Source: Acanthosepion pharaonis (taxonomy: Eukaryota > Mollusca > Cephalopoda > Sepiida > Sepiidae). From it: a stretch of 64,000 bases of DNA. The notes under the pieces are model-generated. The model did not search any database and was not told the origin of the DNA. It was given only the letters and a program-made list of their open reading frames with translations. Of this stretch, positions 20,089 through 30,782 are shown one piece after another. Location: positions 1,793,501 through 1,857,500 of the forward strand of contig CAHIKZ030002622.1 in assembly GCA_903632075.3 (NCBI GenBank), in the 5' to 3' direction. A program made the position numbers and the translations under genes. Each line of letters starts with the position of its first letter. Within the stretch, counting starts at the first letter, position 1.

Positions 20089-20405
20089 TGTTATGGTCCG
20101 GTTCCTTGTACCAGGGTGATAGTCGAAGGTAAAACCAATAAGGAAGAACTCGAAAGTGGATATGGAATAACACAGATATATTACAAACAGGAATATATAC
20201 AGAGAGATAGAAAGTGTTAGTACAATCAATCAGGTTTAGTAGTAATTGTCTGAACGCGACTCTGTTTTGGACTGCCTCTGACTCGATTGACTGATTCGCT
20301 CTGACTGACTGACAGACTCCTGACTGAACTCTAGACTTCAGACTGAACTCCCTACTTCCTCTTAGAAATAGTCCATTATGTTATTATGGGTATAGTCCCA
20401 TAACA
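20089..20405. mobile_element. Solo LTR
   Basis: A 317-bp unit starts TGTTATGG and ends CCATAACA, with a perfect 5-bp duplication ATAAC on both sides (20084-20088 and 20406-20410). It has no coding. It contains iterated 'ctgact' words, similar in style to other LTR-like sequences in this window. The ends are nearly perfect inverted copies, so the strand is not resolved. A single LTR with an intact target duplication points to recombination between two LTRs. Confidence 0.7.
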
Positions 20406-20909
20406 ATAACATATGTTTATTGATTCAAAGTTCCAAGAAAATTAATTGATATGCCGTTAAAGAAACTAATCAATAAAATACAACCTCTTTTTTAAAAAAA
20501 AAAGGTAAAAAGGAAAGGTTATAAGGCATGAAGAATTTAGCCTAAGAAATTGAATTTTCTGGTTTGTATATTTTATGTAACCATATGTATTCGCTTTAAG
20601 CTAATGCCTGGCTGCTGTTAGCTGCCAATCTACGGATCATGACCCATTTATAAAAAATAATTTAAAATTTTTGCTTTATCACTTAGTTTCAAGTTAATGT
20701 AGATCATATTTGATTGGTTTGATCAAGGTAAAACCCTTAAATCTTATAACCATTTCTTTAAAAAAAAAGAAGTTGTATTTTGCTTTTAAATCCAAATAAA
20801 TCGTTCACCCGCCAGTAATTTACAATCGCCTGATGAGACGCATTGATATGCGTTGAAACACGACTGCAATTGTGTATCGATTTTACATGTTTTCGGTAGA
20901 ATATCCTAA

Positions 20910-20910
<1 letters not shown>
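20406..20910. other. No gene seen
   Basis: AT-rich. 'gatgagacgcattgatatg' and 'cgttgaaacacg' near 20833-20862 resemble Penelope-like tails, but there is no coding sequence next to them. Confidence 0.4.
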
Positions 20911-20912
<2 letters not shown>

Positions 20913-20971
<59 letters not shown>

Positions 20972-21140
20972 AAAGACTTAAACACTAATATTCCATAGTC
21001 ATAATTTATTCCATTGGAATCGTGAATACGATCCAATTCATCATTTTTGAATTTGTAGGTCTGATGAATTGGATCGTATTTACGATTCCAATGGAATAAA
21101 TTATAACCATGGAATATTAGTGTTTAAGGCTTTTTATTAT
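20913..21140. repeat. (TA)n tract and inverted repeat with arms of about 78 bp
   Basis: After the TA run, 20965-21043 and 21062-21140 are reverse complements with few differences ('tgaattggatcgtatttacg' against its complement), separated by about 18 bases. Non-coding foldback structure. Confidence 0.8.
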
Positions 21141-21286
21141 ATCCTTACTCTGTCCTGGACATTGAGTTCTACCTGGATTCTATCCTCTTGGAATTTATTT
21201 TTATAGAAAAAAAATATATGTATGTGTATGCATGTATGTATATATATTTATATATTTTGCATATGTATGTATATTTACCACTAATA

Positions 21287-21291
<5 letters not shown>

Positions 21292-21368
<77 letters not shown>
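21292..21368. repeat. (ATCT)n passing into (AT)n
   Basis: Compound microsatellite. 21369-21738 after it has no recognisable feature. Confidence 0.9.
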
Positions 21369-21374
<6 letters not shown>

Positions 21375-21738
21375 ACCTGATTTTTGCTTTTTACGGCAGC
21401 TTTTTATCTCTAACATTTTGACCATCACATTTGCCTTTTGATCCTCCCACAAATCCTCTGTTTTTTTTTGGTGGGGGGATAATTTCTTCTGGCTTTCTAT
21501 TATTTGATATATTTTTTGGACACGGTAAGTAACTGATTCTAACTCAGAAGGGTCAAGAGACTGGGCAGAAAGCACATGCTAATCTGAGGTGGAAGACCAT
21601 AAGAGTCATACATACAAGCAATCAGAATAATCGCATAGATTCTTAATCAGAAAGTATAACAGATTCCAACTCAGGAGAACAAGTGGGGACTGGACAGATA
21701 CTATACTCTAATCTGCAATAAATTAACGTCTATATTAT

Positions 21739-22426
21739 TCATACTTGTTATAAAACCCAGGTTGTGTGTGTGTGTGTCTGTTCGTTTATATATTGGATCG
21801 GATTTCCTACATTTTTCAACCGATTTCAACAAAACTTCACAGAACTACGTAAAATTATCTTGCAGTGGTTCTGACAGCGCCAAAAATTGGAGAAACACAA
21901 TTGTTTTTGCAAGAAATCAATTTGAAAACACGGTTAAGAGGCATCGCGAGAATGAAAGGGGGACAACTCACATCGATTTATACTTATTAATATCGAGTTA
22001 TACTTATTATAAAACCCAGGTTGGTTGTGTGTGTGTGTGTGTTCGTTTATATATGGGATCGGATTTCCTTCATTTTTCAACCGATTTCAACAAAACTTCA
22101 TTTCTTTTTGGCAGGTAGTGTTTCTTATATTATTGCACACTTTTTTCTTTATTTTTACATTCAGAATGCTTTAAAAATTCCATTTACAAGACAATTGTTT
22201 ATAATAAAATTCTATTCAATCGGTAGAGTCATAACGATTGAAAACAATGTTTTTGTTTGAGTTTGACCAATTCGTAAAAAAAAAAAAAAACACTAATTAA
22301 GGCATGCGTGTCCGTCAACCTTAAACAATAATCTTTGTCAATTTTATTTTTCAGTCTTTATGATGGTCGATACTTGATCTATCTCTTACTGTTACATACC
22401 CGGGAAACGCCGGGCTCTCCTGCTAG
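21739..22426 (+). mobile_element. Non-autonomous Helitron, family H2, with duplicated 5' end
   Basis: It ends CTAG before T, with a GC-rich hairpin-type motif ('acccgggaaacgccgggc') just inside. The 5' segment 'ttataaaacccaggttg' with TG repeats and 'ggatcggatttcct' occurs twice, from about 21739 and from about 21994. The inner copy begins A|TC, which fits a Helitron 5' end. No Rep/helicase coding. The architecture parallels family H1 but the sequence differs. Confidence 0.6.
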
Positions 22427-22559
22427 TAAATTATATATTGCCTGAAGAACGCATTGCGGCGTGCAACTGTAAATAAGCATTTTTTATGGCTAGTCACCAT
22501 TCTGTATTGATTCTTATGTCTACACCGTCTGTGTTATGTCTCTGTTATACGCCATTATT

Positions 22560-23238
22560 ACATTGCAAATAAAATTTTCAAATATTACGGTATAATGTTT
22601 AAAATGTATTTCAGTAATTTGTGTCTTAACATCACAATTGCAATGGAGGTAACAAGTTATCTCTCTTGCAATGGTGACGCTAGTTGACACAGTCTTTACG
22701 ATGACAATGGCAAACTAATCGAAGATGTTTATGAAGCTAGGAGACAAAAATACTGGTTCTGTGAAATGATAGAGTAGAAGGATAATAATTGGAAGAAATA
22801 TATGACAAAAGAATTAAAAGATGCAAGAAAGAGATGAGAGAAAAACAGAGGTAAGAGACGATGGCTTCTCTGAGCTGTCAAGACCGAAGGAAAGTCTAAG
22901 ACGCAATAATTTTACAAAGATTCTGACTCAATGAATCACAGCGCCATTCTTAGAACAAAGACGTCATACTTGCCTCATATGCAACGTAATATTCCTGCTT
23001 CCAATTCCTTGTGTTGTAAATTAAATTATTTAAGGATATTTTTCTTTCGCTCTCCTATTTTATTTCTTTATCCATTCTGGATTTATTTAGGGGACTAATA
23101 ATAAAACAATTGCAATTAGTACAAAGGATTGTGCGACTGGCATAAGGTTCCTGAATTACGTGACTCTTGAATGAATTAATAACTGAAAAACATCCTTATA
23201 ATACTAAGAACTTAATCAGACATGCCGCCATTTTGACC

Positions 23239-23283
<45 letters not shown>

Positions 23284-23764
23284 GAAGTCAACACATTCCA
23301 AAGGGAATTTTAAGTGAATGAATAAGAGTAACCACGCTGTACCAAAAGACAATACCAAATTAAACCAGTAGTCCAAATATGATGTCAAAATAAACCTCTT
23401 CATGTCCAATAGTCTACCTGCACCAAATAAACTGATGTTAGCAAACCCCATACCAATCAATATGTATCTATCTTTGTATGCCACGACAAATACATTACGG
23501 TATAATGTTCTACTGTTATTTGAATATTTCGATGCTAGCAATATAAGTCTTAATGTTTCGATTGCCATGAAGATAACGCGTTATCTCTTTTGCAATGCTG
23601 ACTCTGAGAGACAAATGTAATATCTTAGACACAATAATTTTTCAAAGATTCTGCCCCAAACAATCACAGCGCCCTCTTAGAGTAAAGACGTCTTACCTGC
23701 CTCGTATGCTCCATTCTATTTAGCATTGCGCTTTATTAAATGCCTTCAATGTTATAAAGTATTT
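22560..23764 (+). repeat. Complex tandem repeat TR1, first block (two units)
   Basis: Units of roughly 650-750 bp contain, in order: (AAT)n; 'gtgaatgaataagagtaac'; 'cctcttcatgtccaatag'; 'ttacggtataatgt'; 'gttatctcttttgcaatg'; 'aagattctgcccc'; 'aagacgtcatac'; and a 'gccattttgac' end leading to the next (AAT)n. The minus strand keeps similar short frames in different units, but no domain is recognised. The second unit is broken by a hAT MITE at 23773 and continues at about 24290. Confidence 0.7.
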
Positions 23765-23772
23765 GTTTAACC

Positions 23773-24208
23773 TAGCGCTTCGAAATCTTTTTACCTTTGT
23801 GGAACCCTTGGGGAAAACCTGCATAAAAATTATTATATTAATATCTCTTTTATATTTTTATCGAAGTTCACGTGGTAAACTTAATATATCGACGCTAGTC
23901 CTGTACACGAGTGAGCCACAATTTGATACACGAATCCGACACATACAGGTTATGTCCACTAACCAGCGAAGGCGGTTTCACACTGACCCCATATAGACAT
24001 GGATAAATAAATTATTATAATCTTAAATAATATAGGAGTTCGAAGCCTTTATTAAAATAACCAAGGATTTGCCAACAATATGCCGTAAGTTTATAGTAAA
24101 ATTACGTATATAAAATTAAACAAAAATTACTCGAAAATGAATTAGCCTATTTGTCATTGTCTCTTGCGGGACCCTAGGTTGCCGGGGAACACCGGTTGAG
24201 AAACACTG
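23773..24208. mobile_element. hAT-type MITE
   Basis: The right end '...ggttgagaaacactg' is the typical hAT CAGTG-type terminus. The left end ('tagcgcttcgaaatct') is a diverged inverted copy. Flanks carry an 8-bp duplication with one mismatch (GTTTAACC 23765-23772; GTTTAATC 24209-24216), the hAT length. No transposase coding. It sits inside a TR1 unit. Confidence 0.65.
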
Positions 24209-24289
24209 GTTTAATCCATTAACATCCACCGTAATATATGTTAATATAAATCATAATATAAAAGTCTAGTATTACTTATAGATTTCTAA

Positions 24290-24410
24290 TCCATTAATGC
24301 CCGCCTTCATAAAAATCAAGTTTATTTTTCTTTTCTCTCCTGTTTTCTTTCTTTTTCATTCTGGCATTATTTAGGGGGCTGATCTTAAACCAATGGCAGT
24401 TATTACATCA
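24290..24410 (+). repeat. TR1 unit, continuation
   Basis: 'tttttcttttctctcctgtt', 'ttctggcattatttaggggg' and 'caatggcagttattacatca' match the TR1 segment at 31720-31800. A Helitron is inserted immediately after. Confidence 0.6.
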
Positions 24411-25429
24411 CTAGCTGCATGGCCCGGCGTTGCCCGTGCTTGATTAAAAAATCGTAGGACTCATACAGCAATCGCTATCACTTGACTTAAAATATTTTTG
24501 CCCTTCCTTTTCTTTAAAGGAGTGCCTTTTGCCGTGCTGATGTGGCTACTATTATGGAGGGGTTTCACAGTGGAGGCTTGTATTTGTACTAAGTCGGTCC
24601 TAAAATAGGTTCGACGTACAAAACGTTAGGAACTTGATATAATAGGTAATGACGCAGAGAAATCTAGTGGTGGTCGCTGATACTTTAATATCCGACTAAC
24701 GGTCGTCCGGCATCGACTGACTGACCGACGCCACTGAGCGACTCTCGTTACTCTTACTACTACTTATTATAGGTGGGAGAGTCTATTAACTATAGAATAG
24801 GTGTGTTCCACATGCCTTACTTTTTGCCTCACACTGCGAATTTTTTCGAAGCTCTATACTTAACATTAAATCTGTTACGAAAAAAGAACTAAACAAAATG
24901 AACACAAAACGATCAGCTTTAAAAAAAGACTCGTAACTGGAAAAACCGAATAAAAAAAGAATGTTAACAACAAATACTTTTTCACACCCAACCCAGTTCT
25001 GCGGAATCAGAATCAACGTTGAGTTTAAGCAAGCGAATGAGCCAATTGGAGTAAAGTGCCATACAGATTTAAATTTTTCCCACTTGTGACGAATGCAGCT
25101 ATCGATTTTTTTTTGCATGCTAGCATGCTAGTTAACATTCGTGTCAGTCAGCTGTTGGCTCTCACGCTGGCCAATAGAATCTTCCTGCCTATTCGTGGCT
25201 CTCACACTGGCCAGTAGAAAATGTCCGCAAACGACATGAAAACTGACGTAGAAGCATGAAAAAATCGATTATTTCCACTATGGATGGAAGTTGAGAAATG
25301 CAAAGACGGTCTTGGCCTTCCCGCTAACTTGGAGTATGTGCATGTAAATTTTGGTGCAAATCCGTCGAAAATTGCGGCCGTGCATTCGTTACCACCCCCC
25401 ACACACATCCTGCCTTTTATAGATAGCGA
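24411..25429 (-). mobile_element. Non-autonomous Helitron, family H1, carrying a nested insertion
   Basis: On the minus strand the element runs from A|TC (25429) to CTAG|T (24411), with the 'gcaacgccgggcc' hairpin motif beside the 3' end. Compared with the 769-bp copy at 56259-57027 it has about 258 extra bases (about 24549-24806). The extra segment contains iterated 'gactgac' words like those in the solo LTR at 20089, so it may be an LTR-type insertion. The Helitron part alone is then about 761 bp. Confidence 0.7.
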
Positions 25430-26094
25430 TTATAATTTATGCCGTCCGTCATTAGGAAAAAAAATGATGTTTTCCTCCATAAAAATTCAGACCTGCACAC
25501 AGTAGGATAAGATTTTTTAAACTGGCTGGGTCTGTTCTACCCTGCCTGCTCTATTCATTTAACCTTACATTAACGTTTTTTGATCACTGCAGAATAATCT
25601 GATGGGTAAAATTTTCTCTAAAGACAACCAGATTCAAATGTTTGACGAAGATTTATCACATCAAAACCTATGCAGTTTTACTCCAAAGGCATTGAGGAAT
25701 CATTGGAAATAACAGTGGATATATAATTGAATAAAAACAAAACAATTGTACGTTAATTATTGAAGAATTAAGTTGAACAAAAATAGAGAATAATTATATA
25801 TATAGAGAGAAATAATTAGGAGGATTTGAAATAATCATAATTAAGTAATTCATCGAGTCTAGAAAAAACCTCAAGAGAATGCAGCAAGCACTAGACGGTC
25901 GTTTCGTTCTATATTTGGGACTCATCAGCAGTGCGCATCCACTACCGAGAATTGTAACCCCGAACAGTTACGATAGGAGGCAAACGCCATACAAACTGTA
26001 CCAACGGTTCTCGGTGACGAAGAGGTAACGAATTAGACTCGATATAGCGTCGATCGATCACAAATTCCGTGGTGGAACTGTCTCGATCAATTAC

Positions 26095-26098
<4 letters not shown>
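25430..26098. other. No gene seen
   Basis: AT-rich. The stretch 25870-26095 ('cggtcgtttcgttctatatt', 'gggactcatcagcagtgcg') has the look of a Penelope-like element terminal region, lying just upstream of the GIY-YIG remnant, but the boundaries cannot be read. Confidence 0.4.

Positions 26099-26155
<57 letters not shown>
26099..26155. repeat. (TA)n microsatellite
   Basis: TA dinucleotides. Confidence 0.95.
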
Positions 26156-26157
<2 letters not shown>

Positions 26158-26159
26158 AC

Positions 26160-26700
26160 CGGAACAAAACTAATAACATAATCGGCAATAATAAATTACA
26201 TGAAAACAGATGCATAATACCACCAACCAACTCCGTCACGTCCACTATCCAGAACAACCTATCCCATCTAAATAATCTTAAAATAGTCATAAACAATTAC
26301 AAAACCATTATGTATATAATATTTCTGAAGCAGGCATTTATAAAATAAATTGCCAAAACTGTTCCTCCCAATATATTGGAGAAACAAGTAGAAATTAAAA
26401 AAACAAAAACAAAAACGCATTTATGAGCACAAAAGAGACCTCACAAAAAACAACTTAGCTAATGCACTAGTCATACATAGAAATAAAATTAAACCACAAT
26501 TTTGATTTTAAAAATGCTACACTCATAAAACAGAAAATAACTCATTCATAAGAAAAATCCTCGAGAGTGCCGCCATTGAATATTATCCAAATAGTAATCT
26601 ACGTCCAGGCTTAATTACTATTCTCCCAAGCAAACGCACACAACACTATCAAGATATCAAAAGAAAATGGTTGAATGCGTCAACACAAAAATAAAAAACA
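26160..26700 (+). pseudogene. Penelope-like element: GIY-YIG endonuclease remnant
   Basis: With frameshifts allowed, the plus strand reads 'GIYKINCQNCSSQYIGETSR', giving the GIY and YIG motifs and the Arg of the GIY-YIG nuclease fold. Later pieces are 'NHNFDFKNATLIKQKITHS' and 'RPGLITILPSK', which fit the C-terminal endonuclease end of Penelope-like retroelements. Stops and frame changes interrupt it and the RT domain is missing or unrecognisable. The role in an intact element is target cleavage for retrotransposition. It differs in sequence from the copy at 46443-47143. Confidence 0.65.
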
Positions 26701-26952
26701 ATATCTCCACACGTGACAATAATTGACGTAATTTTCAGTTAACAGTATGAAAATAGCGTTCCTCTAAATTCTTCCAGTTGCTAAGGACATTTTATTTTGT
26801 TATTATTAGTTACTTTGTTTAATAAATTCAATTCATTTTTTGCCTTGAAAATTTCCACATTGGACGAAATGCGTCGGCTACTATTACAGTTTTCCTATTG
26901 TCTTTTACATTTATAAGTATTGTCTTTTTCTACAGGTTAACTCTGAGAAATG

Positions 26953-26956
<4 letters not shown>

Positions 26957-27048
<92 letters not shown>
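26957..27048. repeat. (TA)n microsatellite
   Basis: Two TA blocks joined by 'gtatgta'. The preceding 26701-26956 has no recognisable feature. Confidence 0.95.
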
Positions 27049-27049
<1 letters not shown>

Positions 27050-27050
<1 letters not shown>

Positions 27051-27169
27051 CATACAATTGGTATTAAGATACCATTATTTAATGATCATTTTCACTCACG
27101 AATTTTAAATTCACGGGATTTTTCAAACTGTTTATGTTGTCAGTTTGTTGAAGAAGAATAGTCTGCTGG

Positions 27170-27204
<35 letters not shown>

Positions 27205-27335
27205 ACAAAATACGGAAGAACCGGAGAGATAGTAAAGGAGACATGATTTAATGTAAAATTAGTGATGGAAAATTTTAAATTCGTGGGTGAAAATGATCAT
27301 TCATTGATGGTATCTTAATTCGAATTGTATCAAAT
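27050..27335. repeat. Foldback element with ~60-bp inverted arms
   Basis: The left arm ('acaattggtattaagatacc', 'atgatcattttcactcacga', 'attttaaattc') is mirrored by the right arm at about 27270-27335. The interior includes an (AAAG)n run at 27173-27204. Non-coding. Confidence 0.75.
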
Positions 27336-27627
27336 AGCTTGCTCTGTTTTATGAAAATAAACATTGAGCGCTTTTTGTGAGTCAGTTTTAACATTTAATA
27401 TTTAAAATTCTATATTGTGTTAATAGGACTTGCTTGGATTATACCAAAGGTTTACTACCTTCGAACGTAGATATATATTTATGAATATATACTTCTTAGC
27501 TCTGTATAACCACATTGAGCACTGTTTTGTTTTACCTGATATTAAATTGCGTAAATATTTATTCGCTTATCTGTGTATGCACGGTAACGCACGTATATAA
27601 AGTTACTTTATCCACATTAATACATAC

Positions 27628-27695
<68 letters not shown>

Positions 27696-27735
27696 ACTTT
27701 GTATGTCTTAGAATCAGCGACAGTAATCAAAAGAA
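27336..27735. repeat. Repeat E core and (TA)n (about 27640-27692)
   Basis: 'cacattgagcactgttttgt' matches repeat E at 17680 and 59795. It is followed by 'catacatacatacata' and a TA run. Confidence 0.6.
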
Positions 27736-27737
27736 AC

Positions 27738-28287
27738 AACAATATCTTACGGTATGATGTACAAATTGTATTTAAATATGTCTTGTCTGCAATATAAGTT
27801 TTAATGTCCCCATTGCAATGACGATAATGCGTTATCTCTTTTGCAATGCTGAGGCTGTTTACGAAGCCATGATGTGATGATACTGCGCCTGTAAAATGGT
27901 AGAGTGCAACGATAGTAATTGGAAGAAATATATGACGAAAGAATTAAAAGATGCCAGAAACAGATGGAAGAAAAGCAGATATAAAAGATGATGGATTCTC
28001 TGAGTTGTCAAGATTGATGGAATGTCCAAGACGCAATAATTTTATAAAGATTCTGCCCCCAAAGAATCACAGCGCCTTCTTAGAGCAAAGACGTCATACG
28101 TGACTTATATGCAACGTAATATTCTTGCTTCCAATTCTTTGTATTTAGCATTGTGACTTATTAAGTGAAACTAAATATATTTTTCTTTTGCTCTTCTATT
28201 TTCTTTCTTTATCCATTCTGGATTTATTTATAAAACAATGACAATCATTCTAAAAGACTGTTCGATTGGCATAATGATTCTGCTTTT
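27738..28287 (+). repeat. TR1 unit, left part, interrupted by an LTR retrotransposon
   Basis: It contains 'atcttacggtatgatgt', 'gcgttatctcttttgcaatg', 'aagattctgcccccaaag', 'gacgtcatacgtgact' and 'gattctgcttttacg'. It stops at the insertion site, and the unit resumes at 31146 ('tctcttgaaagaattatatt'). The uninterrupted paralogue at 31800-31870 reads 'tgcttttacgagcctcttg'. Confidence 0.75.
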
Positions 28288-28292
28288 ACGTG

Positions 28293-28647
28293 TTTTAAGG
28301 GGTCCACCCCTTTTTCATACAAGTGGACTCGCCCAATGTGTACTTGTACTGCTGCCGGTGAATGCCCGGGTGTTAGACGAGAGATACACTGATAGAGTGA
28401 TACAGTGAGAGTGTGAGGTAACCGCTTTGTAGGAGTCACAGTTGCGAGCACGTAGACTCAGAAGGAAGTCCTACTTCGATACTGAATTTCCCAGACTGTA
28501 TATATATTATTATTGCTACTAACCGCATTTCTGGATCTACTAACCGTATTACCAATTGTATTATTACGTCAATACATTTATTTGTTATATTTCATTCCTG
28601 CGTTTGTCATTCATTTGAGACCGGATTTTATCCCGGAATCCACAACA
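28293..28647 (+). repeat. 5' LTR
   Basis: 355 bp, starting TTTTAAGG (the second base of the expected TG start is mutated) and ending ...CCACAACA. Aligned by eye with the 3' LTR it shows about three substitutions and one 3-base indel (a TTA repeat unit near 28510). Confidence 0.9.
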
Positions 28648-28894
28648 AATTGGCGACGAGCGATTCGAACTTACACGGGAAGAACAAACAAAAAAAACTT
28701 TCCCTCGTGAGCGATTCGGACTCACACGAGAAGAAGAAATAGAAAAATCTTCCCCTCGTCCACAACAAATTGGCGACGAGCGATCTGAACTCACACAGGA
28801 AGAACAAACAACAAAAATTTTTTTTCCCTCGTCGTCCACAATAAATTGACGACAAAGAGTTACGAGAATTAAAAATACGTAAAATTGAGTTATC
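28648..28894 (+). promoter_or_regulatory. Reiterated leader with primer-binding-site copies
   Basis: The tRNA-Ser primer site 'attggcgacgagcgat' follows the 5' LTR, but its surrounding segment ('cacaacaaattggcgacgag' ... 'agaa' ... 'ccctcgt') recurs at about 28760-28834. There are also partial copies at 28709-28759 (lacking 'ttggcgac') and 28835-28860 ('caataaattgacgac', mutated). Only the first copy is correctly placed for minus-strand priming. gag starts at 28895. Confidence 0.7.
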
Positions 28895-29323
28895 ATGGAA
28901 GATTTTAAAAATATTTTGGTAGAACTGATAAAATACCAAAATGATCAACAATTACAACTACAAGAAAGAATGGAAGAAAAACGGCAAAAGCAATTACTAC
29001 AAACGCAGAAGGAAAATCAAGAAAGACAAATAGAGCTGCAGGAACTAATATTGAAAGTAGCGGGTAACAAGCAATTAGATATTGAAAAAGAGGCAACTTT
29101 TTCGCTAGACGCAGTGTGGAATACCATAGAGATTTTCAAATATTCTTTAGATAAAAATTTCGGAGATTACTTCAGAAGACATGAAGATATCTTTAACATC
29201 GACTGTCAAAACTGGACAGAAGCAAAAAAGCTCCGTCTATTGCTTAGAAAATTAGGAACTGAAGAATATACAAAGTTCGTGGATTATATCTTGCCAAAAA
29301 AAGACGAACGAATTAACATTTGA
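28895..29323 (+). pseudogene. gag: gag, N-terminal part
   Basis: A 142-codon frame begins MEDFKNILVELIKYQND. Residues 15-53 are rich in Q, E, K and L and should form a coiled coil, common near the start of gypsy-type Gag. Residues 68-135 ('FKYSLDKNFGDYFRRHEDIF' region) look like the capsid part. It ends early at a stop (29321-29323), while the following frame continues the capsid sequence one base away. The likely cause is one extra A in the A7 run at 29296-29302, although a programmed +1 shift cannot be excluded. The start codon is the first ATG after the primer-site leader. Confidence 0.75.
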
Positions 29324-29330
29324 CGAAGAA

Positions 29331-30620
29331 GTGATATGTTTTAAAGAACTCTTCAGTCCGAAAACATCACTCTTCCACAGGAGGTGGAAATGCCTTAACC
29401 TGGTAAAGGGCGATAATGAGGAATATTCCACGTTTGCCGCAATCGTAAATAAACATTGCGACGACTTCAAACTAGCGGAATTAACCCCGGACAATTTCAA
29501 ATGTCTCATCTTTGTTCAAGGGTTAGTTTCAACAAAAGATAGCGAAATGCGCAAAAGAATGCTTTCAAAATTACAAAATGAACCGGGACTACCACTAGAA
29601 CAATTATCGGAAGATTGCCAGAGATGCCTAAGTATAAAGAAAGACGCGAAGGACATTGAGGTGTTAGCTGTATCTCATATACGTAAGTTAAACAAAAGTC
29701 TACGTTTTTCACCCTCCGGGGTAAGAAAACAAAAATTCTATAATAATGAAAAAAGATTCTCACCCTCCCCAGAAAGAAAACAAAAATTTTATAATAAGAG
29801 AAAAGGTACAACATACAGGGCAAATTATGACGAAAATCGAAGCAAATATAAGCCCCCCCCCACATCAGCGTGTTATCGATGTGGAGGACTACATTGGAAC
29901 AAGGATTGCCGTTTTAAATATAAAAACTGTCTTGAGTGTGGAAAAAAACGCCACAAAGTAGCCCAATGTAGTAACAGAAAAGATACTAGTAGAATAAGAG
30001 CTACTAGGATGCATAACGAAGACAACACCAACATAAGGAAATATGTGGAACTTGAAATTTTAAATAAAAAGATAAAATTGCAACTGGATTCGGGTTCCGA
30101 ACTCACGATAATCAATCTACAAACATGGAGAAAACTTAACAGACCAACCATGTTACATACACAAAAAATTGCCAAGTCGGTTACAGGCAAGCGAATAAAA
30201 TTCGAAGGAGAAATAATCGTGAATGTTAAATTTCACGGGAAAACAAAAAAACTTAAGATATACGTCATGAAAGATACTGAAAATCTAGTAGGTATCGACT
30301 GGATGCAAAAGTCCAACGTTTGGGATCTATCTATCAGCTCTTTTTGCAAAAAGTTAGAGGTTGAACCATCAGATGCTATAAAGTTAAAGGAAGAATTATA
30401 TAACCAATTTCCTGAGGTATTTTCGAGCGGGTTGGGACGATGCAACAAATTTAAGGCCAGAATTAAATTAAAAGAAAACGTCCAACCAGTATTTAAAAAG
30501 AAGCGAAACATGCCATTTGCTACCATAGATGAGTTATACAAAGCAGTAAAGGAACTACCTGTGACTTTGCGAGAGATAAGAAGAGAAGCGGACGAAGGTA
30601 AAAATACAGTTTGTGTTTGA
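29331..30620 (+). pseudogene. gag C-terminus, protease and truncated reverse transcriptase
   Basis: 429 codons. Two zinc knuckles of nucleocapsid are at residues 181-193 (C-x2-C-x3-H-x4-C, one residue shorter than usual) and 200-213 (C-x2-C-x4-H-x4-C). Aspartic protease follows with active site DSG (253-255) and the late 'NLVGIDWM' motif (318-325). The RT N-terminus starts around 'FPEVFSSGLGRC' (360-371) and runs to about residue 407. There it jumps to 'LPVTLREIRREADEGK', a type of sequence that normally precedes integrase, so the RT palm, RNase H and probably all of integrase were deleted. Gag and protease share one frame here. The product could not reverse-transcribe itself. Confidence 0.85.
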
Positions 30621-30782
30621 AAAATTTGAAAAATTATTACCAAACAAAAACAAAAACCAGTTTACACCTATTGTACCCAAGAGATCATTTAAAACAGGAA
30701 GAGAAAAATTACCGAACCTCTGGTTAGCGACCATAAGAGAAAAAAAATACTAACTCCCCCCAAAAGGGATCTAAGGTGGGGG

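Noticed and set aside
20830..20865. Penelope-like element end ('gacgcattgatatgcgttgaa')
   Set aside because: The resemblance is only to a short terminal motif, and no RT or endonuclease coding sequence lies nearby.
30233..30643. 136-codon minus-strand frame within the LTR element
   Set aside because: It is antisense to the protease/RT coding frame, which has zinc knuckles and the DSG motif.
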